Positions 1 to 9,318 of a stretch of 64,000 nucleotides of DNA are shown in pieces. The translations under genes were made by a program, and so were the position numbers. The notes beneath the pieces are model-generated. The model was not told where the DNA came from, did no database searches, and saw only the letters and a list, made by a program, of their open reading frames with translations. The stretch comes from Alphaproteobacteria bacterium (lineage in GTDB: Bacteria > Pseudomonadota > Alphaproteobacteria > Rhizobiales > Xanthobacteraceae). The stretch is from positions 1-64,000 of the forward strand of contig VBAH01000006.1 of the NCBI GenBank assembly GCA_005884685.1, in the 5' to 3' direction. Position 1 is the first letter of the stretch. Each line of letters starts with the position of its first letter.

Positions 1-310
1 TGAGGCTCCCGCGCCTGAAAGGGAAGGAAGCCTGAAAAGTAACGGCCACCGGGGGTCGCGCAGCATAAGGCTTCAAACACCGCGCGCGGGACGCCGGAGA
101 CATGGCGGACTTGCGGAGATCGGACTGCAGATGCCTCGGCGTCGCGAGATGCCGGGGTCCGCGGGTCCACGATGGACCCCGGCGTCCCGCGCCGCCCTCA
201 CTTTTCGGCGGCGCCCTACCGGCAAAACCCGGACGCGAAACGCGCCGCGGGACGGAGGACGTGTGTCCAACAGCCATGAGAGATGCGCAAGACGAGCCAC
301 GCGCGCCGTG
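1..310. other. Gene-free flank with one strong hairpin
   Basis: No convincing gene is seen here. Several short frames are open on both strands, but none has a ribosome binding site or recognisable protein. The only clear structure is a perfect 10-bp stem, GCCGGGGTCC at 151-160 pairing with GGACCCCGGC at 174-183 around a 13-nt loop. The segment probably belongs to a repeat-rich intergenic spacer that continues into the palindromic element at 311-439. Whether the TGA at base 1 ends an upstream gene cannot be judged. Confidence 0.4.
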
Positions 311-439
311 ACCCTCCCCTGGAGGGGGAGGGTCGACGCGAACGCAGTGAGCGTCGAGGTGGGGTAAATGCTTCAGGGAAATCACCCCACCCCGGCTCGC
401 AGTTCTGCTGCTCGCCGACCCTCCTCTCCGGGGGAGGGT
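311..439. repeat. Fold-back palindromic intergenic element
   Basis: The element opens with a C-rich/G-rich hairpin (CCCTCCCC at 312-319 against the G-run at 324-333) and closes with the inverted counterpart (GACCCTCCTC to GGGGGAGGGT, 417-439). In the middle GTGGGGT (359-365) faces ACCCCAC (383-389). This nested symmetry gives one long fold-back. Similar CCCTCCCC/GGGGAGGG repeats are widespread between genes in Bradyrhizobium-like genomes. It lies upstream of the DUF6111-like gene. A related piece sits inside uvrC at 24656-24715. Confidence 0.65.
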
Positions 440-498
440 TGCGCCGAGCATGCGGCTCGTCCTTCCGCCCTTTGCACAGCCGCTGTAAGACTCGAAGC

Positions 499-762
499 AT
501 GATCCGCCCGGTCCTTACCGAACTCGCGCTCTTCCTCTCGCCGTTCGCGGTCTACGCGGTCTACCTGTGGGGCACGCGCGCGGGTGTGCTGCATCCGGAA
601 TCCTGGCCGCTGGCGACGATCATGGGCCTCACCCTCGTGGCGCTCGTGCTGATGGCCGGCAGCTTCATCGTGCTGGCGCAATGGGGCGGCGAGCCGGCGC
701 ACTCGACCTACGTGCCGGCGCACATCGAGAACGGCAAGCTCGTCCCGGGAACGACGCAGTGA
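499..762 (+). CDS. Small two-helix membrane protein, DUF6111-like
   Basis: An 87-residue protein with two hydrophobic helices, about residues 5-23 and 34-55, separated by a short loop containing LWGTRAG. The tail is polar (STYVPAHIENGKLVPG). This pattern fits the DUF6111 family of alphaproteobacterial inner-membrane proteins, which has no known function. The ATG at 499 is preferred to earlier in-frame starts because it places the first helix at the N-terminus and the upstream DNA is a palindromic repeat. Its TGA overlaps the GTG start of the CCA-adding enzyme by four bases, so the two are very likely co-translated, an arrangement common in Hyphomicrobiales. Confidence 0.75.
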   Translation: MIRPVLTELALFLSPFAVYAVYLWGTRAGVLHPESWPLATIMGLTLVALVLMAGSFIVLAQWGGEPAHSTYVPAHIENGKLVPGTTQ

Positions 763-1982
763 AGATCGATGCCCCGTGGCTTCGCGACAAGCCGCTTAGC
801 GACCTGCTCGCCGTGCTCGACCGCGACGGCGAAGAGGCGCGCGTGGTCGGCGGCGCGGTGCGCAACACGCTGCTTGGCCTGCCGCACGGCGACATCGACA
901 TCGCGACCACGGCGCTGCCGGCCGAGGTGACGCGCCGCGCGCATTCCGCCGGCTTCAAGGTGGTGCCGACCGGCTTCGACCACGGTACCGTCACCGTGGT
1001 GATCGATGGCCGCCCGTTCGAGGTCACGACCCTGCGCGAGGACGTCGAGACCTTCGGCCGCCACGCAACGGTGAGGTTCGGGCGCGACTGGAAGCGGGAC
1101 GCCGAGCGGCGCGACTTCACCATGAACGCGCTGTCGGTGTCGGCTGACGGCACCGTGCACGACTACGTCGGCGGTCTTGCGGATCTGCGCGCGCGGCGCG
1201 TGCGCTTCATCGGCGATGCGGCGACGCGCATCGCTGAGGATTACCTGCGCATTCTGCGCTTCTTCCGCTTCCATGCGTATTACGGCGAAGGCCATCCGGA
1301 TGCCGATGGCCTGCACGCCGCGATCATCACGCGCGCCGGGCTCGAGCAATTGTCGCGCGAGCGCGTGCGCATGGAGCTGATGAAGCTGATGCTCGCGCCG
1401 CACGCCGTGCCGGCGCTCGCCGTGATGGCGGAGTGCGGGCTGCTCGGGCCGGTGCTCGGCGGGGTGCCGCATCTCGCGAGCTTTTCCAACATGGCGAAGG
1501 TCGAAACCGCGTGCGGCCTTGCGCCCGACGCAACACGGCGGCTCGGCGCGCTCGGCGTGTGGGTGACGGAGGATGCCGAGCGGCTGTGGCAGCGGCTGCG
1601 GCTCTCGAACGCCGAACACGAGCGGCTTGCCGTGATGGGAACAGCTTGGTGGCGCGCGTCGCCGGCGATGGGCGAGGACGCGGCGCGCCGCCTGATCTAC
1701 CGCATCGGCCCGCAATACTTCACCGACCGCATGCTGCTTGCCTGGACGCGTGCGGATGCGAGCGCGCATGACCCGACGTGGCGGGCGCTTGCGATGACGC
1801 CGGAGCGCTGGACCGCGCCGGCGTTTCCGCTGCGCGCGGCGGATTTCATCGCGCGCGGCGTCGAAAAAGGCCCGGTGCTCGGTGCGGCACTCGCGCGTGC
1901 CGAGGCGGTGTGGATCGCCGAAGGCTTTCCGCTCGAGCGCAAAACGCTCGACGAGATCATCAACCACACAATGGGAGGATGA
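759..1982 (+). CDS. cca: CCA tRNA nucleotidyltransferase / poly(A) polymerase family
   Basis: A 407-residue class II nucleotidyltransferase that builds or repairs the CCA end of tRNA in the cytosol. The head domain carries the signature VVGGAVRN (residues about 28-35) and the metal-binding DIDIATTA (about 43-50). Further on, RRDFTMNAL (about 113-121) and EDYLRILRFFRFHAY match the conserved RRD and neck motifs. The start is a GTG that overlaps the preceding stop as GTGA. An earlier in-frame extension to 567 would overlap the upstream gene completely and is rejected. The C-terminal half is the usual helical body. CCA addition versus poly(A) polymerase activity cannot be separated by sequence, but a single copy near this context favours CCA addition. 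Confidence 0.9.
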   Translation: MKIDAPWLRDKPLSDLLAVLDRDGEEARVVGGAVRNTLLGLPHGDIDIATTALPAEVTRRAHSAGFKVVPTGFDHGTVTVVIDGRPFEVTTLREDVETFGRHATVRFGRDWKRDAERRDFTMNALSVSADGTVHDYVGGLADLRARRVRFIGDAATRIAEDYLRILRFFRFHAYYGEGHPDADGLHAAIITRAGLEQLSRERVRMELMKLMLAPHAVPALAVMAECGLLGPVLGGVPHLASFSNMAKVETACGLAPDATRRLGALGVWVTEDAERLWQRLRLSNAEHERLAVMGTAWWRASPAMGEDAARRLIYRIGPQYFTDRMLLAWTRADASAHDPTWRALAMTPERWTAPAFPLRAADFIARGVEKGPVLGAALARAEAVWIAEGFPLERKTLDEIINHTMGG

Positions 1983-1983
1983 A

Positions 1984-2442
1984 TTATTCCGCCGCCCGCA
2001 TGGTCGCGACTTCATCGGCGCCCGCCTGCATCGTCGCGGCGATCAAGAGATAGACGCGCACCCAGGCGCGCTCGACCTCGGGCGTGAACGCCTCGGCAAG
2101 CCCGCGCTCGAGCGTCCAGATCAGCGCCTCGCCGACCGCCTTGTAGTGCGCGTCCTTCACGCCATAGCCGGCGTGGCGGGCACCGAGCGCCATCAGCTGC
2201 GGCGCCAGCGCATCGAGATCGGTGAGGCCGTGCACCGCGGCGGCGAGCATCACCATCAGCTTGCGCTTCTGGTCGCGCATGTCGGCCGGGAACATCCCGC
2301 GCAGGCTCGGCGCGATGTAGAACAGGCGATCGTAGAACAAATCGGCGGCGACGCCCGCGATCGGCACGACGAGGTCGAAGGTCCGGCGCACGAGCATGAT
2401 GTCGGTCTCGGTCGGCGCGGTGTTGGTCTGCGGGGTCTGCAC
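1984..2442 (-). CDS. Single-domain globin
   Basis: A 152-residue haem protein of the bacterial globin type related to flavohaemoglobin globin domains, without a reductase domain. The early helices carry LVRRTFDLVVPIAG, the CD region is FYDRLFYIAPSLRGMFP, and the F-helix GARHAGYGV supplies the proximal histidine. The closing helix is ERAWVRVYLLIAATM. Likely roles are oxygen or nitric oxide binding. The GTG at 2442 is chosen because AGAGGA lies at 2449-2454, six bases upstream; longer in-frame extensions lack such a site. The stop lies one base beyond that of the CCA-adding enzyme on the other strand, so the two genes are convergent with almost no spacer. Confidence 0.85.
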   Translation of the reverse strand: MQTPQTNTAPTETDIMLVRRTFDLVVPIAGVAADLFYDRLFYIAPSLRGMFPADMRDQKRKLMVMLAAAVHGLTDLDALAPQLMALGARHAGYGVKDAHYKAVGEALIWTLERGLAEAFTPEVERAWVRVYLLIAATMQAGADEVATMRAAE

Positions 2443-2575
2443 GGCAAATCCTCTGTGGTTCGCGATTGTCTGGAACCCGTTTGTCGCGTGCATCACGCGC
2501 GCGGTTCGCAATGGACTCGTATTGCGCGTGTTTGGATTGTATCGTTGGTATCTGAGGCCGAGCGGACTAAGGTTC

Positions 2576-2818
2576 ATGCGTACCCGCCAAACTCCCGCCG
2601 ATGTCGCCGCGCGCGCGGCACAAGCACTGCGCCGGCGCGAAACCGATGCGTTCCGGCGCGAGACCTTCGCGCTGCCGCGCGAAGCCGCGCGCGAGAAGGC
2701 GCGCGAGGTTTTCCGCCGCTATCCCAAGCCCGCCTACATGACCGAAATCGAAAGCTGGCGCGAACTGCCCGACGGCCGCATCGAATTCACGATGCGGCGG
2801 CTGCCGACCGCGGATTGA
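2576..2818 (+). CDS. Conserved small charged protein
   Basis: An 80-residue arginine- and glutamate-rich protein beginning MRTRQTPADVAARAAQAL. It has no signal peptide or membrane segment. A long amphipathic helix (residues about 7-48, many RRE and REK patterns) is followed by KPAYMTEIESWRELPDGRIEFTMRRLP, which looks like a small beta unit. I do not recognise a named domain. It starts 133 bases from the divergent globin start. A palindromic repeat follows its stop codon. Confidence 0.6.
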   Translation: MRTRQTPADVAARAAQALRRRETDAFRRETFALPREAAREKAREVFRRYPKPAYMTEIESWRELPDGRIEFTMRRLPTAD

Positions 2819-2828
2819 TTCTCCGAGC

Positions 2829-2927
2829 GTCATCGCCCGCGAATGCGGGCGATCCAGTAACCGAGAGATTAGAGATTTCGCATCGAGACTCGTGTCTACT
2901 GGATGCCCCGCATTCGCGGGGCATGAC
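2829..2927. repeat. Inverted palindromic repeat pair
   Basis: GTCATCGCCCGC-GAAT-GCGGGCGATCCAGTA (from 2829) is answered by TACTGGATGCCCCGC-ATTC-GCGGGGCATGAC (2897-2927). Each half is itself a hairpin, and the two halves face each other with GTCAT/ATGAC ends. The element ends two bases before the GTG of the TauE/SafE gene. Confidence 0.7.
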
Positions 2928-2929
2928 AG

Positions 2930-3691
2930 GTGCCCGTGCTCGCCGCTCTCGCCGAACTTTCCGCAACGGAATTGTCCTTGATCGCCGCCATGGCGGCACT
3001 CGCCTCGGTGATCGGCGGTGTTGCGGGCTACGGCACCGGCGCGCTGATGCCGCTGGTGCTGGTGCCGATCGTCGGCGCCGAACCGGTGGTGCCGATCATC
3101 GCGATCTCGGCGCTGTTCACCAACACCAGCCGCTCGTTCGCGTTTCGCCATGTGATCGACTGGCGGCGCGCCGCGATCATCGTTGTTTGCTCGCTGCCGA
3201 CCACGATGATCGGCGCCTGGGGTTACACCATGCTCACCGGCCGCGGCGCCATGCTGGTGATCGGCTCCATGCTGACGCTGAGCGTGCCGCTGCGGCGATT
3301 ATCCCGCAAGCGCGGCCTGACGCTCGGCGAGGGCGGGCTTGCCGTAAGCTCGGTGTTGTGGGGCTTCCTCGTCGGCGGCACGAGCGGAGCGGGCATCATC
3401 CTGCTCTCGCTCTTGATGGCGGTCGGGCTCGAGGGCGCTGCCGTGATCGCGACGGATGCGGCGATTTCGGTGATGGTCGGCATCGGCAAGATCGGCGTGT
3501 TCGGCGTGTTCGGTGCGGTCACCGCCAAGGTGGTCGCGGTGGCGCTGCTGATCGGCGTGGTGGCGTTCCCCGGCGCATTTTTGGCGAAAGCGCTGGTCGA
3601 GCGCCTGCCGGTACACGTGCACACCGCGATCCTCGATGCGGTGGTGATCACCGGCGGCGTGTTGATGGTGCTCGGCGCGCTGGCGCGGTAA
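2930..3691 (+). CDS. Sulfite exporter TauE/SafE family permease
   Basis: A 253-residue polytopic inner-membrane protein with about eight hydrophobic helices and the duplicated TSUP layout. The first repeat has GYGTGALMPLVLVPIVG, and the second has SSVLWGFLVGGTSGAGIILLSLLM, the glycine-rich re-entrant motifs of the family. TSUP proteins export or import sulfonates, sulfite and other organic anions; the substrate here is unknown. The GTG at 2930 directly abuts a palindromic repeat and has a poor binding site, so the first hydrophobic helix could begin at the internal ATG about 20 codons later (MAALASVIGG). Convergent with hemF. Confidence 0.85.
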   Translation: MPVLAALAELSATELSLIAAMAALASVIGGVAGYGTGALMPLVLVPIVGAEPVVPIIAISALFTNTSRSFAFRHVIDWRRAAIIVVCSLPTTMIGAWGYTMLTGRGAMLVIGSMLTLSVPLRRLSRKRGLTLGEGGLAVSSVLWGFLVGGTSGAGIILLSLLMAVGLEGAAVIATDAAISVMVGIGKIGVFGVFGAVTAKVVAVALLIGVVAFPGAFLAKALVERLPVHVHTAILDAVVITGGVLMVLGALAR

Positions 3692-3693
3692 TC

Positions 3694-4596
3694 CTACGGC
3701 CACTTCACCACAGGCGGCATCGAGGAGAGGATCGAGTCCACATTGCCGCCGGTGCGCAGCCCGAAAATCGTGCCCCGGTCGTAGAGGAGGTTGAACTCCA
3801 CATAGCGGCCCCGGCGTACCAATTGTTCCTCGCGCTCCGCCTCGCTCCAGGGCGTCGCAAAATTGCGCCGCACCAGCGCGGGATAGATGGTCAGGAACGC
3901 GCGCCCGACATCCTGCGTGAAGGCAAAGGCCGCCTCCCAGTCGCTCTCCAGATAGTCGTAGAAGATGCCGCCGGTGCCGCGCATCTCCTTGCGGTGCCTG
4001 AGATAGAAATACTCGTCGCACCAGGTCTTGAACTTCTCGTACGGCGCGGTTGCCGCATGCGCATCGCACGCGGCTTTCATCGCCGCATGGAAGGCGAGCG
4101 TGTCGGGATCGTCCTGGCGGCGGCGGCGATCCAACACGGGCGTCAGATCCGCGCCGCCGCCAAACCAGGCTTTGGTCGTCACGACGAAGCGGGTGTTCAT
4201 GTGCACCGCCGGCACGTGCGGATCGTGCGGGTGCGCGATCAGCGAAATGCCCGAGGCCCAGAAGCGCGGGTCTTCCGATGCGCCCGGGATCTGGTCGCGG
4301 AATTCCGGTGCGAACTCGCCATGCACGGTCGAGACATGCACGCCGACCTTTTCGAACACGCGGCCCTTCATCATCGCCATGACGCCGCCGCCGCCCGGCA
4401 CGCCCGCGTGGTCGGTCCGTTCCCACGGCGTGCGCACGAAACGTCCCGGTGCGCGCTCGCTCAACGGCGCGCCGGCAGGCAGCGCGTCCTCGACAGCCTC
4501 GAACGCCGCGCAGATGTCGTCGCGCAAGGTCTCAAACCAGGCGCGCGCGCGCGCTTTGCGTTCGGCCAGCAACGGGTTTTCGGTTTGCGTGTCCAT
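3694..4596 (-). CDS. hemF: Oxygen-dependent coproporphyrinogen III oxidase
   Basis: A 300-residue cytosolic enzyme that decarboxylates two propionates of coproporphyrinogen III with O2 to give protoporphyrinogen IX. Length matches E. coli HemF (299). Recognisable stretches are [61 protein letters not shown] and [19 protein letters not shown], which hold the conserved histidine and arginine residues of the active site. Start is ATG at 4596. The neighbouring flavoprotein gene is upstream on the same strand with a 42-base gap, so they may be co-transcribed. Its presence implies haem synthesis under aerobic conditions. Confidence 0.95.
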   Translation of the reverse strand: MDTQTENPLLAERKARARAWFETLRDDICAAFEAVEDALPAGAPLSERAPGRFVRTPWERTDHAGVPGGGGVMAMMKGRVFEKVGVHVSTVHGEFAPEFRDQIPGASEDPRFWASGISLIAHPHDPHVPAVHMNTRFVVTTKAWFGGGADLTPVLDRRRRQDDPDTLAFHAAMKAACDAHAATAPYEKFKTWCDEYFYLRHRKEMRGTGGIFYDYLESDWEAAFAFTQDVGRAFLTIYPALVRRNFATPWSEAEREEQLVRRGRYVEFNLLYDRGTIFGLRTGGNVDSILSSMPPVVKWP

Positions 4597-4638
4597 GGGC
4601 CGTCAGCCCATAGCATAAATCCCGCCCGCACTCGGCGG

Positions 4639-5814
4639 TCAGGCCTTCGCGAAACCGGCAGCGGGAATGCGGGCGGGTGCGGCGCGGCCCGCCATTTCGG
4701 CGAGCTCGCCATGCTCCAGGAAATTCCGCGCCTGCGATCCCGCGAAATAGCCCCAGCGGAACGCGGTCCACAGCAGGCCCTGGCCGAGCGCCGCGCGCTT
4801 GGCGAACACCGAGGTCTGGAAGGAATGCGCGTCGGAGCGCTTCTTTTCGGCGTCGTTATAATATTGCGCGATCTTGCCGACGCTCATGCCCGGCGTGGCG
4901 AGCCATGCCGGGACGTAGACGTTGCACAGGCGCTCGACATCGAGCAGCGCCTTGGCGGCGCCGGTGCCGCTGACCGGACAGGCGGTCGAAAACGCATCGC
5001 CGACCAGCGCCACGCCGGGGTGGAGCACATTGTCCGTCATCGCGAGATCGACCGGGCGGATCTTGAGCGGGCCGGCCGCGCGCAATGGGCCGGTGAACTG
5101 CGCAAGCTGCGGCAGGCTTTCGGCAATCGTTGCGGCCGGGTTGCCGCGCAGCCGCTTGAGCCAGGGATCGTTCAGCTCGCGATAGACGAACAGGTTGGCA
5201 CGCCCGCCGGAGGGAAGCGGGAACAGCGTCAGGTAGGCGACGCGATGAACCGGGTCCTCGCCGAAGTAGGTGAGCGCGTCGAATGGCCAGCGCGATGAAT
5301 CGACATCGAACCCGATCGAGACCGAATGACAGCGGCTGATCTCGCGCCGCGCACCGATCGTGCCGGCCATCACGCCGTTCGCGCCGATCACGAGGCGCGC
5401 CGAGACCTGCTCGCCATTCGCGAGGCTCAGCGTCTGGCGCTCGGGGCTGACGGCAACATCCGTCGCTTTGCTTTGCACGAACGCGACATCGGCCGGGACC
5501 AGGCTGCGCAGCCGGTTCACCAGCGTGCTGTAGTCGATGCCGTATTCGGTGATCTGCTTGATCTCGGCAAGCCGTCCGAGGCGCGCGACCCAGATTTCAT
5601 CGCAGCGCAGGGAGGCGGGCAGCACCGCGTCGAGCACGCCCGCCTTGCGCAGCGTTTCGACATGCGCTTCTTCGAGCTTCTCGCAGCGGAAGTCCGCGGG
5701 GCAGCTCGCGAACGGATCGATCAGCGTGACGGAATGGCCGGCGCGGCCGAGCATCGTGGCGGCGAGCGAGCCGGCAAGGCCGGCACCCACAATGGCAATG
5801 TCGGTTTCGCGCAT
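4639..5814 (-). CDS. FAD-dependent monooxygenase / oxidoreductase
   Basis: A 391-residue flavoprotein of the p-hydroxybenzoate hydroxylase fold. The N-terminal Rossmann signature is IAIVGAGLAGSLAATMLGRAG (residues about 6-26) with an acidic end to the second strand (LIDPF). The second FAD motif GVALVGDAFSTACPVSGTGAAKAL lies near residue 285-308. Unusually, the first positions are followed by FRCEKLEEAHVETLRKAG, a pattern seen in halogenase- and hydroxylase-like members. The substrate cannot be predicted. It sits immediately upstream of hemF on the same strand. Confidence 0.8.
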   Translation of the reverse strand: MRETDIAIVGAGLAGSLAATMLGRAGHSVTLIDPFASCPADFRCEKLEEAHVETLRKAGVLDAVLPASLRCDEIWVARLGRLAEIKQITEYGIDYSTLVNRLRSLVPADVAFVQSKATDVAVSPERQTLSLANGEQVSARLVIGANGVMAGTIGARREISRCHSVSIGFDVDSSRWPFDALTYFGEDPVHRVAYLTLFPLPSGGRANLFVYRELNDPWLKRLRGNPAATIAESLPQLAQFTGPLRAAGPLKIRPVDLAMTDNVLHPGVALVGDAFSTACPVSGTGAAKALLDVERLCNVYVPAWLATPGMSVGKIAQYYNDAEKKRSDAHSFQTSVFAKRAALGQGLLWTAFRWGYFAGSQARNFLEHGELAEMAGRAAPARIPAAGFAKA

Positions 5815-5917
5815 CCTGACGGTCTCAAGCGATCGACGCGCGACACTAAAGGTCCAAGCTTACGTGCGCTTTAATGGGGTGGGCTGGCGGGACGCAGGGT
5901 TAACGAAACATTGCAGA

Positions 5918-6373
5918 TCAGCCGGAGCTGCCGGCGGCCTGGCGCAGCGCCTCGCCGACCGCCATGGCGCAGGCCATCGCGACGTTGAGCGAGCGCAACC
6001 CCGGCCGCATCGGGATCGTGAGCCGCGCATCGGCCGCCGCGTGAACCGCATCGGGCACGCCGGAGGACTCGCGCCCGAACAGCAGCACGTCATCGCCGTA
6101 ACGGTGATCGAGATAGGAGGTCGTCGCGCGCGTGGTGAACAACACGAGCCGGAGTTTCCCGGCGCGTCTCCATGCATCGAACCCCGTCCACGAAACATGC
6201 CGCCGCAGCGTCACCTGGTCGAGGTAGTCCATCCCGGCGCGGCGGAACGCGCGATCGGTGACCGGAAAGCCCGCCGGCTCGATGATATGCGCCGCGACGC
6301 CGAGGCAGGCGCAGAGGCGTAGAATCGTTCCGGTGTTCTGCGCGATATCGGGCTCATAGAGGGCAAGCTGCAT
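5918..6373 (-). CDS. trmL: tRNA (cytidine(34)-2'-O)-methyltransferase
   Basis: A 151-residue SPOUT (alpha/beta knot) methyltransferase that 2'-O-methylates the wobble base of tRNA-Leu isoacceptors. The family motifs are complete: NTGTILRLCACLG near the N-terminus, DDVLLFGRESSGVP around residue 95, and RSLNVAMACAMAVGEALRQ at the C-terminal knot. The length is typical for TrmL, which lacks the extra RNA-binding domain of SpoU. The gene stands alone, separated from the flavoprotein by about 100 bases and divergent from the cytochrome bc1 operon. Confidence 0.92.
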   Translation of the reverse strand: MQLALYEPDIAQNTGTILRLCACLGVAAHIIEPAGFPVTDRAFRRAGMDYLDQVTLRRHVSWTGFDAWRRAGKLRLVLFTTRATTSYLDHRYGDDVLLFGRESSGVPDAVHAAADARLTIPMRPGLRSLNVAMACAMAVGEALRQAAGSSG

Positions 6374-6643
6374 CGTCCATTACGGCCATCCGGATCGGCT
6401 GCGATCAAGCCGAAACATCGTGTCGCCAGAGCAATTTACGCTCATCGCCGGACGGGGTATGCGTGCGGGCTTGCCTCTGACCGGCAAGGGTGCCAATAAA
6501 CGCCGCCGGATCGCGCCGCTTTAGGTCTTCCCAGGACCGGGTTGTGGCGCTGCCGTTCGCCGCCGTTGGGGCGCCGTGTGGGGCGAAGTCCTTGATGGTC
6601 TGCAGCGCGGGCGGGCTGACCGGCAAGGGGAAAGGGCCTGATT

Positions 6644-7171
6644 GTGACTACGATGTCTGCGGCTGAACCGACACGCCGTGATTTCCTCTACATCGCCACG
6701 GGTACGGTCGGAGCGGTCGGCGCCGCTGCCGTCGCATGGCCGATGATCAGCCAGATGAATCCGGACGCCTCGACGATCGCGGCCGGTGCGCCGATCGAGG
6801 TTGATCTCGGCCCCGTCGCTGAAGGTCAGGTGATCAAGGTATTCTGGCGTTCGAAGCCGATCTTCATCGGCCATCGCAGCAAGAAAGAGATCGAGGAAGC
6901 CCAGAAGATCGATCCCAAGACCTTGCCCGACCCGCAGCCGGACTCGGCCCGCGTCAAGCCGGGCCATGACCAATGGCTCGTGCTGATCGGCATCTGCACC
7001 CATCTTGGATGCATCCCGCTCGCGCATCAGGGCGAGTATGATGGCTTCTTCTGTCCCTGCCACGGCTCGCAATACGATACCTCCGGCCGCATCCGGCGCG
7101 GGCCGGCGCCGGCCAACCTTGCGGTGCCGCCTTACGAATTCGTCTCCGACACCAAGATCCGCATCGGCTGA
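6644..7171 (+). CDS. petA: Ubiquinol-cytochrome c reductase Rieske iron-sulfur subunit
   Basis: The 2Fe-2S subunit of the cytochrome bc1 complex, 175 residues. A twin-arginine signal ([11 protein letters not shown], residues 10-20) doubles as the membrane anchor, followed by a hydrophobic helix. Cluster motifs are CTHLGC (118-123) and CPCHGS (137-142), with [12 protein letters not shown] behind them. The GTG at 6644 is favoured over the ATG at 6653 because AAGGG lies 8 bases before the GTG. The gene leads the operon, 30 bases ahead of the fused cytochrome b/c1 gene; in Bradyrhizobium the pair is called fbcF-fbcH. Confidence 0.96.
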   Translation: MTTMSAAEPTRRDFLYIATGTVGAVGAAAVAWPMISQMNPDASTIAAGAPIEVDLGPVAEGQVIKVFWRSKPIFIGHRSKKEIEEAQKIDPKTLPDPQPDSARVKPGHDQWLVLIGICTHLGCIPLAHQGEYDGFFCPCHGSQYDTSGRIRRGPAPANLAVPPYEFVSDTKIRIG

Positions 7172-7201
7172 CCCAACGATCATCGTCCAGGATTGAAGAG
7201 A

Positions 7202-9271
7202 ATGAGCGGGCCTTCGACGTATCAGCCGAATAACGCATTCCTGAAGTGGTTCGAGGCGCGCCTGCCGCTCGGCGGGCTGATCCATTCTTCGTTCGTCGTT
7301 TATCCGACACCGCGGAACCTGAACTACTGGTGGACGTTCGGCGCAATCCTTTCGTTCATGCTGGGTGCGCAGATCGTCACCGGCATCATCCTGACGATGC
7401 ACTACACGCCGCATGTCGACATGGCGTTCAATTCCGTCGAGCACATCATGCGCGACGTGAATTACGGCTGGCTGTTGCGCTATCTGCACTCCAACGGCGC
7501 CTCGATGTTCTTCGTCGCGGTCTACATCCACATGTTCCGCGGTCTCTACTACGGCTCGTACAAGGAGCCGCGCGAGGTGCTCTGGATCCTCGGCGTGATC
7601 ATCTATCTCCTGATGATGGCGACCGGCTTCCTCGGCTACACGCTGCCCTGGGGCCAGATGAGCTTCTGGGGCGCGACCGTCATCACCAATTTCTTCTCGG
7701 CGATCCCGCTGGTCGGCGAAAGCATCGTGACGTGGCTGTGGGGCGGCTATGCGGTCGGCAACCCGACGCTGCAGCGCTTTTTCTCGCTGCATTACCTGCT
7801 CCCGTTCGTGATCGCCGGCGTCGTCGTGCTGCACGTCTGGGCGCTGCACGTGGTCGGCCAGAACAACCCGGTCGGCATCGACCCGAAATCGGGACAGGAC
7901 ACCGTGCCGTTCACGCCGCACGCCACCATCAAGGACGGCTTCATGGTGGCGCTGTTCTGCCTGTTCTTCGCCTGGTTCGTGTTCTACATCCCGAACTATC
8001 TCGGCCACGCCGACAACTACACCCAGGCCAATCCGGGCGTGACGCCGGCGCACATCGTGCCCGAGTGGTACTATCTGCCGTTCTACGCGATCCTGCGCGC
8101 GATCCCGAACAAGCTCGCGGGTGTGATCGCGATGTTCGGTTCGATCCTGATCCTCGCGTTCCTGCCGTGGCTCGACACCTCGCGCGTGAAGTCCGCGACC
8201 TTCCGGCCGCTCTACAAGCAATTCTTCTGGGTGTTCGTCCTGGTATGCCTGGGGCTCGGCTATCTCGGGTCGCGCCCGGCCGAAGGCGGTTACGTGATCG
8301 CGGCGCGCATCCTCACGGCCTATTACTTCATCCACTTCCTGATCGTCCTGCCGCTGCTCGGCCTGATCGAGACGCCGCGGCCGCTGCCGAATTCGATTTC
8401 GGAATCGGTGCTGAAGAAGGCCGCCGTGCTGCTCGCGATCGGGATCGGCGCCGCGTCGCTCCTTGTCATGACGCCGTCCGCCTTTGCGCAGGGACACGAC
8501 ACGCCGCACCCGCCGCGCAACAAGTGGTCGTTCGCGGGCGGCTTCGGCAAGTTCGACGAGGCGCAGCTGCAGCGTGGCTTCAAGGTCTACAAGGAGGTCT
8601 GCCAGAACTGTCATGGCCTGAGCCTGCTCTCGTTCCGCAACCTGGCCGATCCGGGCGGCCCCGGCTTCACGCCGGCGCAGGTGCAGACCATCGCGGCCGA
8701 CTACAAGATTCAGGACGGCCCGAACGATCAGGGCGAGATGTTCGAGCGCAACGGGCGTCCCGCCGACCGCTTCCCGCCGCCGACCACGTGGAAGAACGAG
8801 GCGCAGGCGCGCGCGCTCTACAACGGCACGGTGCCGCCCGACATGTCGGTGCTCGCCAAGGCCCGCAGCTACGAGCGCGGCTTTCCCTGGTTCCTGCTCG
8901 ATGCGCTGCCCTTCCTGCAGTATCAGGAGCACGGCGTCGACTACATCGTGGCCCTGCTGAAGGGCTACAAGGACAAGCCGCCGGAAGGCGTCACGATCCC
9001 GCAGGGCGGCTACTACAACGAATATTTCCCCGGCCACTCGATTGCGATGCCGCCGCCCTTAACCGACGGGCGCGTCGATTACACCGACGGCAGCCCGGCG
9101 ACGGTCGATCAATACGCCAGGGACGTCGCCGCCTTCATGATGTGGACGGCCGAGCCGCACCTCGAGGCGCGCAAGCGCATCGGCTTCCAGGTGATGATCT
9201 TCCTGCTCATCTTCGCCGGGCTGATGTACTTCACCAAGAAGAAGGTGTGGCGCGACGTGCACGCGCACTAG
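7202..9271 (+). CDS. fbcH: Fused cytochrome b / cytochrome c1 precursor
   Basis: A 689-residue fusion of the two catalytic haem subunits of complex III. The cytochrome b part (residues 1 to about 400) has the haem ligand pairs H96/H110 and H197/H211 and the quinol-site PEWY at 287-290. A second signal peptide (about 403-430, ending PSAFAQ) leads into cytochrome c1 with haem attachment CQNCH (467-471), the distal methionine in SIAMPPPL and a C-terminal anchor helix. The family is known to be cleaved at the internal signal into two proteins. ATG at 7202 has GAAGAG just upstream. A strong terminator follows at 9292. Confidence 0.97.
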   Translation: MSGPSTYQPNNAFLKWFEARLPLGGLIHSSFVVYPTPRNLNYWWTFGAILSFMLGAQIVTGIILTMHYTPHVDMAFNSVEHIMRDVNYGWLLRYLHSNGASMFFVAVYIHMFRGLYYGSYKEPREVLWILGVIIYLLMMATGFLGYTLPWGQMSFWGATVITNFFSAIPLVGESIVTWLWGGYAVGNPTLQRFFSLHYLLPFVIAGVVVLHVWALHVVGQNNPVGIDPKSGQDTVPFTPHATIKDGFMVALFCLFFAWFVFYIPNYLGHADNYTQANPGVTPAHIVPEWYYLPFYAILRAIPNKLAGVIAMFGSILILAFLPWLDTSRVKSATFRPLYKQFFWVFVLVCLGLGYLGSRPAEGGYVIAARILTAYYFIHFLIVLPLLGLIETPRPLPNSISESVLKKAAVLLAIGIGAASLLVMTPSAFAQGHDTPHPPRNKWSFAGGFGKFDEAQLQRGFKVYKEVCQNCHGLSLLSFRNLADPGGPGFTPAQVQTIAADYKIQDGPNDQGEMFERNGRPADRFPPPTTWKNEAQARALYNGTVPPDMSVLAKARSYERGFPWFLLDALPFLQYQEHGVDYIVALLKGYKDKPPEGVTIPQGGYYNEYFPGHSIAMPPPLTDGRVDYTDGSPATVDQYARDVAAFMMWTAEPHLEARKRIGFQVMIFLLIFAGLMYFTKKKVWRDVHAH

Positions 9272-9291
9272 CTTGGAGCGAGGCGACATGG

Positions 9292-9318
9292 AAAGGGCCC
9301 CTTGCGGGGCCCTTTTTT
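9292..9318 (+). terminator. Rho-independent terminator of the bc1 operon
   Basis: Perfect 10-bp stem AAAGGGCCCC (9292-9301) / GGGGCCCTTT (9306-9315) with TTGC loop, then a run of six T (9313-9318). It lies 20 bases after the cytochrome b/c1 stop. The stop codon of the convergent gene (9317-9319) falls in the T tract, so the hairpin may serve both directions. Confidence 0.93.

Noticed and set aside
1882-5298. A very long open frame on the plus strand (over 1,100 codons) opposite the globin, hemF and flavoprotein genes
   Set aside because: It is antisense to three genes with clear family motifs. Long shadow frames are common in GC-rich DNA with biased third positions. Its translation has no recognisable domain.
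6405-6626. A 73-codon minus-strand frame in the spacer before the Rieske gene
   Set aside because: It has no ribosome binding site, no hydrophobic or motif content, and occupies the expected promoter region of the bc1 operon.
6477-6629. A 13-14 base direct repeat (CTGACCGGCAAGGG) seen twice ahead of petA
   Set aside because: Short and without symmetry or other context; likely chance in GC-rich DNA.
6521-9037. An 838-codon minus-strand frame opposite the cytochrome bc1 genes
   Set aside because: The translation is charged and low-complexity, rich in Arg, His and Asp, typical of an antisense frame. The plus strand encodes well-known proteins.
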